This document shows, in pieces, positions 16,414 to 24,632 of a DNA stretch of 64,000 nt. The translations under genes and the position numbers were made by a program. This stretch comes from VRUE01 sp963702955 (lineage in GTDB: Bacteria > Actinomycetota > Thermoleophilia > Solirubrobacterales > 70-9), in contig OY969774.1 of the NCBI GenBank assembly GCA_963702955.1, positions 744,001 to 808,000 of the forward strand, in the 5' to 3' direction. How positions within the stretch are numbered: the stretch's first letter is position 1; every line of letters begins with the position of its first letter. The notes beneath the pieces are model-generated. The model saw only the letters and a program-made list of their open reading frames with translations. It ran no database searches and was not told the DNA's origin.

Positions 16414-17723
16414 TAGAGGCGGGGACAAAGGCGAGAGCTGAGCGAAAGGGCGCCTCGGAGGAGCTGGGCAGCGCCCCGAGCGAATGGATCGAGCGCGAGA
16501 TCGGCGAGCTGGCGTCCCACATCGCCGCCGCCACCTGCCGCTGGCTGGAGCTGATCGGGGAGTTCGACCGCAGGCAGGGACATGAGGCGCTTGGCTTTCA
16601 CTCCTGCGGCGCCTGGGTCTCCTGGCGCTGCGGGATGGACCCGCGCTCGGCGAGGGAGCACGTGCGGGTGGCTCGGGCGCTCGAAGATCTTCCCCTCGTC
16701 CACGAGGAGTTCTCCTGCGGGCAGCTGAGCTACTCCAAGGTGAGGGCGATCACCAGGATCGCCAAGCCCGAGATCGAGGCCGAGCTGGTCGAGATGGCGC
16801 GCTTTGCCACCGCCGCCCAGCTCGACCGCCTGGTGCGGGGATACAGGCGGGCTGTCTCTTTGGAGAGCGCCGAGGCGGCCCATCGCGATCGCTTCCTGTC
16901 TTGCGAATGGGATGAGGACGGCAGCCTGCGGGTCAGGGGGCGACTGGCCCCCGAGGACGGGGCTTTGTTCTTGCAAGCGGTCGAGCATGGACGGGAGGCG
17001 ATCCGCGAGCGAGAAGAGGAGCACCGAGCCACCTCCCAAGGCGGTTCCGCGGAACCGGAACCGTCGATTCGGGTCAACGACGCCGACGCGCTGATGGAAG
17101 TCGCCGAGCGCTCGCTTGGCTCCCGCTCGGACCCCAGGCCCGCCGGGGAGCGCCACCAGGTGGTCGTCCACGCCGAGGCAAAGGCGCTTGCGGGAGGTCC
17201 CGAGGAGCCCGGCTGTGCGATCGAGGACGGCCCGGCGATCTGCGCCGAGAGCGCGCGGCGGCTTGCCTGCGATGCCTCGCTCGTCTCGGTCGGCCGCAAG
17301 TCGCGGGTGGTGCCGGCGGCGATGCGCCGGGCCCTGGACGCTCGCGACGAAGGGCGCTGTCGCTTCCCGGGGTGTGAGAACCGTCGCTGGGTCGACGCCC
17401 ATCACATCGTCCACTGGGCGCGCGGCGGGGAGACCAAGCTCGACAACTTGGTCTTGCTCTGCTCGCGCCATCACCGCCTCGTGCACGAGGGCGGGTTCGG
17501 GCTTGCCCGCGGCGCTGAGGGGGAGCTGGTGTTTCGCCGGCCCGACGGCAAGGCGCTCCCGGCCGTCCCCTCCCCCGCTCCCGGCTCCGCTCGGGAGCTG
17601 CGCCGGCGCAACCGCGAGAAGAGGCTGCCGATCGACCCTCGTTCGCTCGTCTCGCTCGGGCGCGGGGAGCGCTATGACCGCGGGCTGGCGGTGGCGGGGC
17701 TGCTGGCGCGGGCTGGGTCTTAA
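16407..17723 (+). CDS. DUF222 / HNH endonuclease (13E12-type family)
   Basis: 438 residues from ATG 16407, chosen because it lies at the predicted transcription start and inside a LexA box; the frame is open from 16254. Residues ~25-290 are the DUF222 helical region (EWIEREIGELASHIAAATCRW, AREHVRVARALEDLPL, YSKVRAITRIA). An HNH nuclease motif follows at ~318-365: CRFPGCENRRWVDAHHI, then DNLVLLCSRHHRLVHEGG, with both zinc-binding Cys pairs and the HH pair intact. Such proteins are multicopy in actinobacteria; their role is unsettled, but SOS control links this one to DNA damage. The coding sequence contains a 16-base palindrome and the second copy of the 23-base repeat. Confidence 0.88.
   Translation: MFVEAGTKARAERKGASEELGSAPSEWIEREIGELASHIAAATCRWLELIGEFDRRQGHEALGFHSCGAWVSWRCGMDPRSAREHVRVARALEDLPLVHEEFSCGQLSYSKVRAITRIAKPEIEAELVEMARFATAAQLDRLVRGYRRAVSLESAEAAHRDRFLSCEWDEDGSLRVRGRLAPEDGALFLQAVEHGREAIREREEEHRATSQGGSAEPEPSIRVNDADALMEVAERSLGSRSDPRPAGERHQVVVHAEAKALAGGPEEPGCAIEDGPAICAESARRLACDASLVSVGRKSRVVPAAMRRALDARDEGRCRFPGCENRRWVDAHHIVHWARGGETKLDNLVLLCSRHHRLVHEGGFGLARGAEGELVFRRPDGKALPAVPSPAPGSARELRRRNREKRLPIDPRSLVSLGRGERYDRGLAVAGLLARAGS
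17036..17058. repeat. right copy of a 23-base inverted repeat
   Basis: Pairs with 16298-16320 in opposite orientation (22 of 23 bases). Here the core CGGTTCCGCGGAACCG is a perfect 16-base palindrome. It is in frame inside the HNH gene, between DUF222 and HNH, in a linker. Confidence 0.6.
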
Positions 17724-17763
17724 ATTCGCCCTAAAAGCGCGTGGAATTGCGCCGCGGGCGGGC

Positions 17764-17769
17764 TAACAT
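17764..17769 (+). promoter_or_regulatory. -10 box for the two-component operon
   Basis: TAACAT with 8 bases to the ATG of the response regulator, and no Shine-Dalgarno in between. The -35 region is poor (GTGGAA at 17 bases), which may indicate an activator-dependent or leaderless promoter. Confidence 0.4.
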
Positions 17770-17777
17770 CGCTTTGG

Positions 17778-18473
17778 ATGCTCGCAGCGCAAGGCGATCT
17801 GGTCGGTGGCAGGGTGCTCGTCGTCGAGGACGACGAGGACATCGCCGACGTGCTGCGGCGCTCGCTGCGCAACGAGGGCTACGAGGTGCGGACCTCGGGC
17901 GACGGGGTCGAGGCGCTCGACGTCGCCGCCGGCTTCGTCCCCGACCTGGTCGTGCTCGACCTCGGGCTGCCGCGGATGGACGGGGTCGAGGTCTGCCGGC
18001 GGCTGCGCGCCGACAGCGACGTGCCGATCCTGATGCTGACCGCGCGGGCGGAGACCGAGGACCGGGTCGGCGGCCTCGACAGCGGCGCCGACGACTACCT
18101 GGTCAAGCCCTTCGAGCGCAAGGAGCTGCTGGCGCGGATCCGGGCGCTGCTGCGCCGCCGGCCGCCGCGCGGATCCGCCTCGCTGCAGGTCGGCGACCTC
18201 GCTCTCAATCCCGACACGCGCGAGGTGAGGCGGGGCGCCCGCGAGGTCGAGCTGACCAACCGCGAGTTCGAGCTGCTCGAGTACCTGATGCGCAACGAGC
18301 GCCTCGTCGTCTCCCGCGAGCGGCTGCTCGACGAGGTCTGGGGCTACGACCCGATGGCGGCGACCAACACGATCGACGTCTTCATCTCCAACCTGCGCCG
18401 CAAGCTGGAGGAAGGCGGCGAGAGCCGCCTCCTGCACACCAAGCGCGGCGCCGGCTACGTGCTGAAGGACTGA
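17778..18473 (+). CDS. OmpR/PhoB-family response regulator
   Basis: 231 residues. Receiver domain ~12-125: VLVVEDDEDIADVL, phosphoacceptor Asp61 in VVLDLGLPRMDG, LMLTARAE with the Thr, and DDYLVKPFE with the Lys, all intact. The C-terminal winged helix (~135-231) has ELTNREFELLEYLMRNE, VWGYD, NTIDVFISNLRRKLE and RGAGYVL, as in MprA/TcrA-type regulators. The histidine kinase gene begins two bases after the stop, so the pair is one operon. The signal is not evident. Confidence 0.93.
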   Translation: MLAAQGDLVGGRVLVVEDDEDIADVLRRSLRNEGYEVRTSGDGVEALDVAAGFVPDLVVLDLGLPRMDGVEVCRRLRADSDVPILMLTARAETEDRVGGLDSGADDYLVKPFERKELLARIRALLRRRPPRGSASLQVGDLALNPDTREVRRGAREVELTNREFELLEYLMRNERLVVSRERLLDEVWGYDPMAATNTIDVFISNLRRKLEEGGESRLLHTKRGAGYVLKD

Positions 18474-18475
18474 CG

Positions 18476-19903
18476 GTGCTGCGTCCCGGCAACTGGCCGG
18501 TCCGCTGGCGGCTCGCCGCCGTCTCGGCCGGGCTGACGCTGGCGATCCTGGTCCTGTTCGGGGCGATCATCGGCAACCTCGCGGCGCAGCGGGTGCGCGA
18601 CGACTTCGACCGCGAGATGACCGGCGCCGTCTCGACCCTCGCCTCGCAGGTGCAGATCGTCAACACGATCACCAACACGCTGATCATCCACGAGCCCGAC
18701 CTCGCCGACTTCGTCAGCCCCAACGACGCCTCGGTGCGGATCTACGACGCCGGCGGCCGGCAGCTCGACTCGAGCCCGAACGCGGCCGACCTCGGGCCGC
18801 CGGTCCCGGGCGTCCACCACGTCGGCGAGCTGCGGGTCGTCACCGCGGTCCTGCGCAGCCGCCAGAGCGGGCGGATCGCCGGCTACGTCCAGTACGGCCG
18901 CAACGAACAGCACATCGACTCGACCGTCGACCGCCTCTGGCTGCTGATCGCCGCCGGGGTCCTCGGCGCGACGCTGCTCGCCAGCCTCGCCGGCCTGGCG
19001 ATCTCCCGGCGGGCGATGCGGCCGATCTCCTCATTGACCGCGACGGCACGCAAGATCGCCGATACCGGCGACCCCTCCAGCCACATGCCGGAGCCGCGGG
19101 TCAACGACGAGGTCGGCGAGCTGGCGCGAACGCTGGAGCAGATGCTGCGCTCGCTCGACGCCGCCCGGGCCGAGCGCGAAGCGGCGCTGAAGAAGCAGCG
19201 CGAGTTCGTCGCCGACGCCTCGCACGAGCTGCGCACGCCGCTGACCAGCATCCTCGCCAACCTCGAGCTGCTGCAGGCCTCGCTGGAGGATCCCGGGCGT
19301 GAGGAGGAGCGGGTGATGGTCGACTCGGCGCTGCGCTCCTCGAGCCGGATGAGCCGGCTGGTCACCGACCTGCTGCTGCTCGCCCGCGCCGACGCCGGCC
19401 GGCTCGCCGCCCGCACCCGCTGCGATCTGGCCGAGATCGCCGGCAACGCCGCCGCCGAGGTGGCGCCGACGGTCGGCGAACGCGAGCTGCGGATCGACAA
19501 CGCCCGGCCACTGCCGGTCGACGGCAACCCCGACGAGCTGCACCGGATGGTCCTCAACCTGCTCGACAACGCGGTCCGTCACACGCCGCCCGGCTCGGCG
19601 ATCGAGCTGCGCCTGCGCGCCGCCGGCAAGGACGCCGTGGTCGAGGTCGCCGACGACGGGCCCGGCGTCCCGCCGCAGATGCGGGAGCAGATCTTCGACC
19701 GCTTCGTCCGCGGCGAGGGGCCGGCCGACACAGCGGTGCGCGGCGGCAGCGGCCTCGGCCTGGCGATCGTCCACGCCGTCGCCACCTCGCACGGCGGCAG
19801 CGTCGAGGCGACCGCGTCGGAGAGTGGCGGCGCCCTCTTCCGCATCCGCCTGCCGCTGGCAAAGTCTGAGCGAGGAATTAGCCCGGCTTTAGACCGGATT
19901 TAG
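18476..19903 (+). CDS. membrane sensor histidine kinase
   Basis: 475 residues from GTG 18476. Two membrane segments (about 12-37 and 158-182) flank a ~120-residue extracellular sensor domain. A HAMP domain follows (SRRAMRPISSLTATARKIA), then the HisKA helix with DASHELRTPLTSI (His250), and the ATPase: LLDNAVRHTP (N box), VADDGPGVP (G1), IFDRFVRG (F box) and GGSGLGLAIVHAVA (G2). It should phosphorylate the regulator encoded just upstream. It is similar to the MprB/TcrY style of actinobacterial kinases. The operon ends in a clear terminator. Confidence 0.92.
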   Translation: MLRPGNWPVRWRLAAVSAGLTLAILVLFGAIIGNLAAQRVRDDFDREMTGAVSTLASQVQIVNTITNTLIIHEPDLADFVSPNDASVRIYDAGGRQLDSSPNAADLGPPVPGVHHVGELRVVTAVLRSRQSGRIAGYVQYGRNEQHIDSTVDRLWLLIAAGVLGATLLASLAGLAISRRAMRPISSLTATARKIADTGDPSSHMPEPRVNDEVGELARTLEQMLRSLDAARAEREAALKKQREFVADASHELRTPLTSILANLELLQASLEDPGREEERVMVDSALRSSSRMSRLVTDLLLLARADAGRLAARTRCDLAEIAGNAAAEVAPTVGERELRIDNARPLPVDGNPDELHRMVLNLLDNAVRHTPPGSAIELRLRAAGKDAVVEVADDGPGVPPQMREQIFDRFVRGEGPADTAVRGGSGLGLAIVHAVATSHGGSVEATASESGGALFRIRLPLAKSERGISPALDRI

Positions 19904-19939
19904 CGCCCGAACTTAAGTTCCCCGACGGACGAGACACAA

Positions 19940-19984
19940 GGGCCCGCCGGTTCTCCCCAACGCAGCCGGCGGGTCCTTTTTTTT
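19940..19984 (+). terminator. intrinsic terminator of the two-component operon
   Basis: GGGCCCGCCGG (19940-19950) and CCGGCGGGTCC (19966-19976) form an 11-base stem with one G-T wobble and a 15-base loop, followed by eight T (19977-19984). It ends six bases before the convergent rnj stop. Confidence 0.9.
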
Positions 19985-19989
19985 GCCGC

Positions 19990-21654
19990 TCAGACCTCGA
20001 CCACGACCGGCAGGATCATCGGCCGGCGGCGCAGCTTCTCGTAGACCAGCTTGCCGATCGCGTCGTGGAGGTCTTCCTGGATCAAGTGCAGCTCGCGGGT
20101 GCCGGCCTCGGCGGCGTCCTCGAGCGAGTCCTCGACCACGTCCTTCAGCTCCTCGACCAGCGCCCCGGCCTCCTCGAGGAAGGCGACGCCGCGGAAGATC
20201 ACTTCCGGGTCGGCGACGACGCTGCCGTCGTCGGAGGCGATCGTCGCGACGACGATGAAGATCCCGTCGGCGGAGATCTCGCGGCGGTCGCGCAGGGCGA
20301 CGTCGTCGGGCTCGCCGACGTTGACCCCGTCGACGAACATCACCCCGCTGTGGATCTCGGCGCCGAAGCGGGCGCCGTTCTCGTCGAGCTCCAGCGGCAG
20401 CCCGTTGCGGCCCTGGAAGATGTCCTCGGGGGCGATGCCGACCGATTCGGCCAGTTCGGCGTGCAGGCGCAGCCGCTGGTAGTCGCCGTGGATCGGCATC
20501 ACGTAGCGCGGTTTGGTCAGGTTGAGCATCAGCTTCAGCTCCTCCTGCCAGCCGTGACCCGAGGCGTGGATCGGCGCGTCCTTGGCGGTCACGACCGAGG
20601 CGCCGATCTCGTAGATGCGGTCGATCGTCTCGTTCACCGCCCGCTCGTTGCCGGGCACCGGGGTCGCCGAGAAGACGACGGTGTCGCCGGAGTGCAGCTC
20701 GACGTCGCGGTGGTCGTTGTTGGCCATCCGCCGCAGCGCCGAGAGCGGCTCGCCCTGGCTGCCGGTCGAGATCACGATCACCTTCTCGTCGGGGAAGTCG
20801 GCAATCTCCCGCGGCTGGATGAAGAGGCCCTGCGGCGCCTTGGCGATCCCCAGGTTGGAGGCGATGTTGAAGTTCTTGCGCATCGAGCGGCCGACCAGGG
20901 CGACGCGGCGGTCGAGCTTGACGGCGGCGTCGATCACCTGCTGGACGCGGTGGATGTTGGAGGCAAAGGAGGTGACGACGATGCGGCCCTTGCAGGCGCC
21001 GAAGGTCTCCAGCAGCGCCGGGCCGACGCTCGACTCCGACGGCGCGATCCCCGGCCGGTCGGCGTTGGTCGAGTCGCCGCAGAGCAGCAGCAGGCCGTCG
21101 CGGCCCAGCTCGGCGAGCCGGGAGATGTCGGCCGGGCGGCCGTCGACCGGCGTCTGGTCGAACTTGTAGTCGCCGGTCATCAGCATCTTGCCGAGCTCGG
21201 TGCCGACGATCACCCCGCGCGCGTCGGGGATCGAGTGCGAGAGGTGGACCAGCTCCAGCTCGAACGGGCCCGCCTGGACCTTCTCCCCGGCCGGCAGCTC
21301 TTCGAGCGGGGCCTTCTCGCCGAGCTTGTGCTCGTCGAGCTTCGAGCGGACCATTCCGATCGTCAGCAGGCCGCCGTAGATGACCGGCGGCATGCCGATC
21401 TCGCGCAGCACGTAGGGCAGCGCGCCGACGTGGTCCTCGTGGCCGTGGGTGAGGACGATCGCCTCGATGTCCTCGGCGCGGTCGCGCAGGTAGGAGAAGT
21501 CGGGCAGGACCAGGTCGATGCCGAGCATCTCCGCGGTCGGGAACATCAGGCCGGTGTCGACGACGACGATCTTGCCGCCGTACTCGACCACGGTCATGTT
21601 CTTGCCGATCTCGCCCAGGCCGCCCAGCGGCAGCACTTTCAGCTTCCCGCTCAT
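19990..21654 (-). CDS. rnj: ribonuclease J
   Basis: 554 residues. Metallo-beta-lactamase/beta-CASP nuclease of mRNA decay and rRNA processing, with endo- and 5'-3' exonuclease activity in known members. VLTHGHEDHVGALP is the metal-binding HxHxDH motif; LMTGDYKFDQ and ASGHGWQEE are the further beta-CASP motifs, and VMPIHGDYQRL follows. The C-terminal domain has the usual length. The ATG at 21654 lies 3 bases beyond the dapA stop, so it closes the dap operon, an arrangement common in actinobacteria. Confidence 0.96.
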   Translation of the reverse strand: MSGKLKVLPLGGLGEIGKNMTVVEYGGKIVVVDTGLMFPTAEMLGIDLVLPDFSYLRDRAEDIEAIVLTHGHEDHVGALPYVLREIGMPPVIYGGLLTIGMVRSKLDEHKLGEKAPLEELPAGEKVQAGPFELELVHLSHSIPDARGVIVGTELGKMLMTGDYKFDQTPVDGRPADISRLAELGRDGLLLLCGDSTNADRPGIAPSESSVGPALLETFGACKGRIVVTSFASNIHRVQQVIDAAVKLDRRVALVGRSMRKNFNIASNLGIAKAPQGLFIQPREIADFPDEKVIVISTGSQGEPLSALRRMANNDHRDVELHSGDTVVFSATPVPGNERAVNETIDRIYEIGASVVTAKDAPIHASGHGWQEELKLMLNLTKPRYVMPIHGDYQRLRLHAELAESVGIAPEDIFQGRNGLPLELDENGARFGAEIHSGVMFVDGVNVGEPDDVALRDRREISADGIFIVVATIASDDGSVVADPEVIFRGVAFLEEAGALVEELKDVVEDSLEDAAEAGTRELHLIQEDLHDAIGKLVYEKLRRRPMILPVVVEV

Positions 21655-21657
21655 CGC

Positions 21658-22515
21658 CTAGAGCCCGGCGCTTTCGAGCGCGCCCCGCACGGCCATGCGC
21701 TGGTCTTCGTCGGCGGGGACCAGCGGCAGCCGCAGGCCCCCGTGGGGGATCAGGCCGCGCATCTCCAGCGCCGCCTTCAGCGGAATCGGGTTGGTGGTGA
21801 CGCCGAGCGCGTCGTAGAAGCCGCGCAGACCTTCGTCGATCTCGCGCGCGCGGTCGAGGTCGCCGGCCTGGGCGGCGTCCCACATCTCCCGCATCCGCTC
21901 GCCGGCCAGATGCGAGGCGACGAGGATGCCGCCGGCACCGCCGAACTCGAGCGTCGGCAGGAAGGCGTCGTCGTTGCCGGCGAGGACGTCGAGCCCCTCG
22001 ATCGGCCCCAGCTCGGCGTTGTTGGCCTGCTTGACCGCGACCACGCTCTCGATCTCGGCCAGCTGGGTGAGCTCGGCGGGCGGCACGTTGACGACCACCC
22101 GCGAGGGGATGTTGTAGGCGATCAGCGGAATCTCCGGCACGGCGGCGGCGATCGCCTCGAAGTGGGCGCGGATGCCGGCGAAGTTGGGCTTGTTGTAGTA
22201 CGGGGTGACGACCAGCGCCGCCTCGGCACCGGCCTCGGCTGCCGCCCTGGTCAGCTCGATCGAGTGGCGGGTGTCGTTGGTGCCGGTGCCGCAGATCACC
22301 GTCGCCCCGTCGCCGATCTCCTCGACGATCGCCCGCAGCAGCGAGATGTGCTCGCCGTCGTCGAGCGTCGCCGCCTCGCCGGTCGAGCCGGCGACGACGA
22401 CCCCGTGCGATCCGTGCTCGACCAGGTGGCTCGCGAGCCGCCGCGCCGCGGCCTCGTCGACCCGCCCCTCCTCGTCGAAGGGGGTCGCCATCGCGGTGAT
22501 CACGCCGCCGATCAT
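21658..22515 (-). CDS. dapA: 4-hydroxy-tetrahydrodipicolinate synthase
   Basis: 285 residues. Condenses pyruvate with aspartate semialdehyde in the lysine/diaminopimelate pathway, which feeds peptidoglycan. AMATPFDEEGRVD, the GSTGEAATL loop, VVTPYYNKP (with the catalytic Tyr), AYNIPSR, and VVAVKQA with the Schiff-base Lys are all visible. Overlaps the amidase stop/start region by 4 bases (22512-22515), so translation is coupled to the gene before it. Confidence 0.96.
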   Translation of the reverse strand: MIGGVITAMATPFDEEGRVDEAAARRLASHLVEHGSHGVVVAGSTGEAATLDDGEHISLLRAIVEEIGDGATVICGTGTNDTRHSIELTRAAAEAGAEAALVVTPYYNKPNFAGIRAHFEAIAAAVPEIPLIAYNIPSRVVVNVPPAELTQLAEIESVVAVKQANNAELGPIEGLDVLAGNDDAFLPTLEFGGAGGILVASHLAGERMREMWDAAQAGDLDRAREIDEGLRGFYDALGVTTNPIPLKAALEMRGLIPHGGLRLPLVPADEDQRMAVRGALESAGL

Positions 22516-23957
22516 GCGGTCGCGAAGAGAGGGGCCATGCGGTCCGCCCAGGGGACGGCCTGCTCGAGTTGCGCGGCGACCTGGAGGAGGAGATCCTCGC
22601 GGCCCAGCGGGGCGATCAGCTGGACGCCGATCGGCAGACCGTCCTCGCTCCAGTGCAGCGGCAGCGAGATCGCCGGCTGGCCGGTGGCGTTCATGGCGGC
22701 GGTGAAGCAGCCGTCGATGAAGGCGCGCTCGAAGGCGGCCATCGGGTCGGGGCCGGAGTCGTCGAAGCTGCCCAGCGGCGGCGGCGGCTCGCCCATCGTC
22801 GGGCTGAGGATCAGGTCGAAGCCGGACTCGTGGACGCCGGCGAACATCCGCGACATCACCTGGTGCTGGCCGATCGCGGCGAGGTACTCGCCCGAGTGGT
22901 GGCGGCGGCCGATCTCGGCCAGCGCCCAGGTCAGCGGCTCGACGTCGTCGGGGCCGATCGGGTTGCCGGTGACGAGGCTGAACTGGTCGAGGATCTGCGC
23001 CTGCCCGGCCGCCCAGCGGACGAGGAACGGCTGCACCAGGTCGATGCTCCGCAGCACGCTCAGGTCGGGCTCCTCGACCGCGTGGCCGAGGCCTTCCAGC
23101 GCCTTCGCGCCGGCGCGCGCCGCGGCGACCACCTCGGGGTCCGCGTCGCGCTCGATCACCGTCTCGGTCCAGAGCGCGATCCGCAGCCTGCCCGGGTCGG
23201 CGCCGACCTCCTCGGTGTAGGGGCGCAGCGGCGGCGGCGCGACGTAGGGGTCGCCCGGCGCCGGCCCGTGCACCGCCTCCAGCAGGGCGGCGGTGTCGCG
23301 AACCGAGCGCGAGACGCAGAGCTCGCAGGTGAGGCCGGACATGACGTCGCCGATCAGCGGCCCCTCGGTGGTCCGCTGGCGACTCGGCTTCAGCCCGACC
23401 AGGCCGCAGTTGGAGGCGGGGATGCGGATCGAGCCGCCGCCGTCGTTGGCGTGCGCGAACGGCACCATCCCGGCCGCCACCGCGGCCGCCGAGCCGCCGC
23501 TGGAGCCGCCGGCCGAGCGGCCGGTGTCCCAGGGATTGCGGGTCGGGCCGTAGGCGCGCGGCTCGGTCGTCGGCAGGATGCCCAGCTCGGGGCAGTTGGT
23601 CTTGCCGATCGTCACCAGGCCGGCCTGGCGGAAGCGCTGCGCCAGGTAGCTGTCGATCGGGGCGCGGAAGTCGCGATCCTTCAGGTACTGCATCCCGAGG
23701 TGCAGCGGCTGGCCGGCGAAGGCCGCGCCGAGGTCCTTGAGCAGGAAGGGCACGCCCCTGAAGGGGCCGTCGTGCAGCTCGCCCCCGGCGGCCGCGAGGC
23801 CCTCCTCGAAGAGCGGGTGGATGACCGCGTTGACCTCGTCGTTCGTCGCCTCGATCCGGGCGATCGCCGCTTCGGCCAGCTCGGTCGGGGTGGCCTCGCC
23901 GTCGCGCACCAGCTGGGCCTGGGCGGTCGCGTCGAGACGTGCCAGATCGTCAGTCAT
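22512..23957 (-). CDS. amidase-signature hydrolase
   Basis: 481 residues. Ser-cisSer-Lys amidase: VPFLLKDLGA carries the Lys, and GRSAGGSSGGSAAAVAAG with NDGGGSIRIPAS carries the two Ser and the Gly/Ser-rich signature. The rest has normal length for this family, which includes GatA, nitrilase-like aryl amidases and 6-aminohexanoate hydrolases. It is not obviously GatA: no gatB or gatC is near. It lies between dapB and dapA with a 4-base overlap to dapA, so it is expressed with lysine/DAP synthesis. Substrate unknown. Confidence 0.9.
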   Translation of the reverse strand: MTDDLARLDATAQAQLVRDGEATPTELAEAAIARIEATNDEVNAVIHPLFEEGLAAAGGELHDGPFRGVPFLLKDLGAAFAGQPLHLGMQYLKDRDFRAPIDSYLAQRFRQAGLVTIGKTNCPELGILPTTEPRAYGPTRNPWDTGRSAGGSSGGSAAAVAAGMVPFAHANDGGGSIRIPASNCGLVGLKPSRQRTTEGPLIGDVMSGLTCELCVSRSVRDTAALLEAVHGPAPGDPYVAPPPLRPYTEEVGADPGRLRIALWTETVIERDADPEVVAAARAGAKALEGLGHAVEEPDLSVLRSIDLVQPFLVRWAAGQAQILDQFSLVTGNPIGPDDVEPLTWALAEIGRRHHSGEYLAAIGQHQVMSRMFAGVHESGFDLILSPTMGEPPPPLGSFDDSGPDPMAAFERAFIDGCFTAAMNATGQPAISLPLHWSEDGLPIGVQLIAPLGREDLLLQVAAQLEQAVPWADRMAPLFATA

Positions 23958-23966
23958 GCCCTGAAC

Positions 23967-24632
23967 CTACAACAGCTTCTCGAGCCCGACCGTGAAGCGG
24001 TCGGGAAGGCCGCCGACCCTGCGCACGGCCAGCAGCACGCCGGGCATGAACGAGCTGCGGTCGATCGAGTCGTGGCGGATGCTGAGCGTCTGCCCCTCGC
24101 CGCCGAAGATGACCTCCTGGTGGGCGACCAGGCCGGGCAGCCGGACCGAGTGGATCGGCTCGTGGACGTTGCCGCCGGCGGCGCGGATCAGCTCGGCGGT
24201 GCGCTTCGCGGTGCCCGAGGGCGCGTCGAGCTTGCGGTCGTGGTGCAGCTCGACGATCTCGCACTCGGGCATGTGGCGGGCGATCGTCTGCGCCGTCTCC
24301 ATCAGCAGCACGGCGCCGATCGCGAAGTTGGGGGCGACGAAGCAGTTGGCCTCGCTCGCCTCGGCGGCCTCGCGCAGCGCCTCGAGGTCGAAGCCGGTGG
24401 TGCCGACGACGACGTGGACGCCCGCCGCCAGGCAGGCGCGGGCGTTGTCGAGCGCGGTGTCGGGGGTGCTGAAGTCGACCACGACCTCGGCCTCGGCGAG
24501 CAGGTCGGCCAGCTCGACGCCTAACGCCGGGTCGGCCCTGCCGGTCAACCGCATGTCCTCGGCGCCCTCGACCGCGCCGCAGACCGTCTCCCCCATCCGC
24601 CCGGCGGCGCCGGCGACCGCGACCGCGATCAT
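23967..24632 (-). CDS. dapB: 4-hydroxy-tetrahydrodipicolinate reductase
   Basis: 221 residues, shorter than the ~270 of E. coli but as in many actinobacteria. VAVAGAAGRMGETV is the NAD(P)-binding loop, VVDFSTPD and VVGTTGF follow, and ELHHDRKLDAPSGTA is the DapB signature with the catalytic His and Lys. It provides tetrahydrodipicolinate for lysine and DAP. It overlaps the M16 peptidase stop by 4 bases and is followed by the amidase after 9 bases. Confidence 0.96.
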   Translation of the reverse strand: MIAVAVAGAAGRMGETVCGAVEGAEDMRLTGRADPALGVELADLLAEAEVVVDFSTPDTALDNARACLAAGVHVVVGTTGFDLEALREAAEASEANCFVAPNFAIGAVLLMETAQTIARHMPECEIVELHHDRKLDAPSGTAKRTAELIRAAGGNVHEPIHSVRLPGLVAHQEVIFGGEGQTLSIRHDSIDRSSFMPGVLLAVRRVGGLPDRFTVGLEKLL

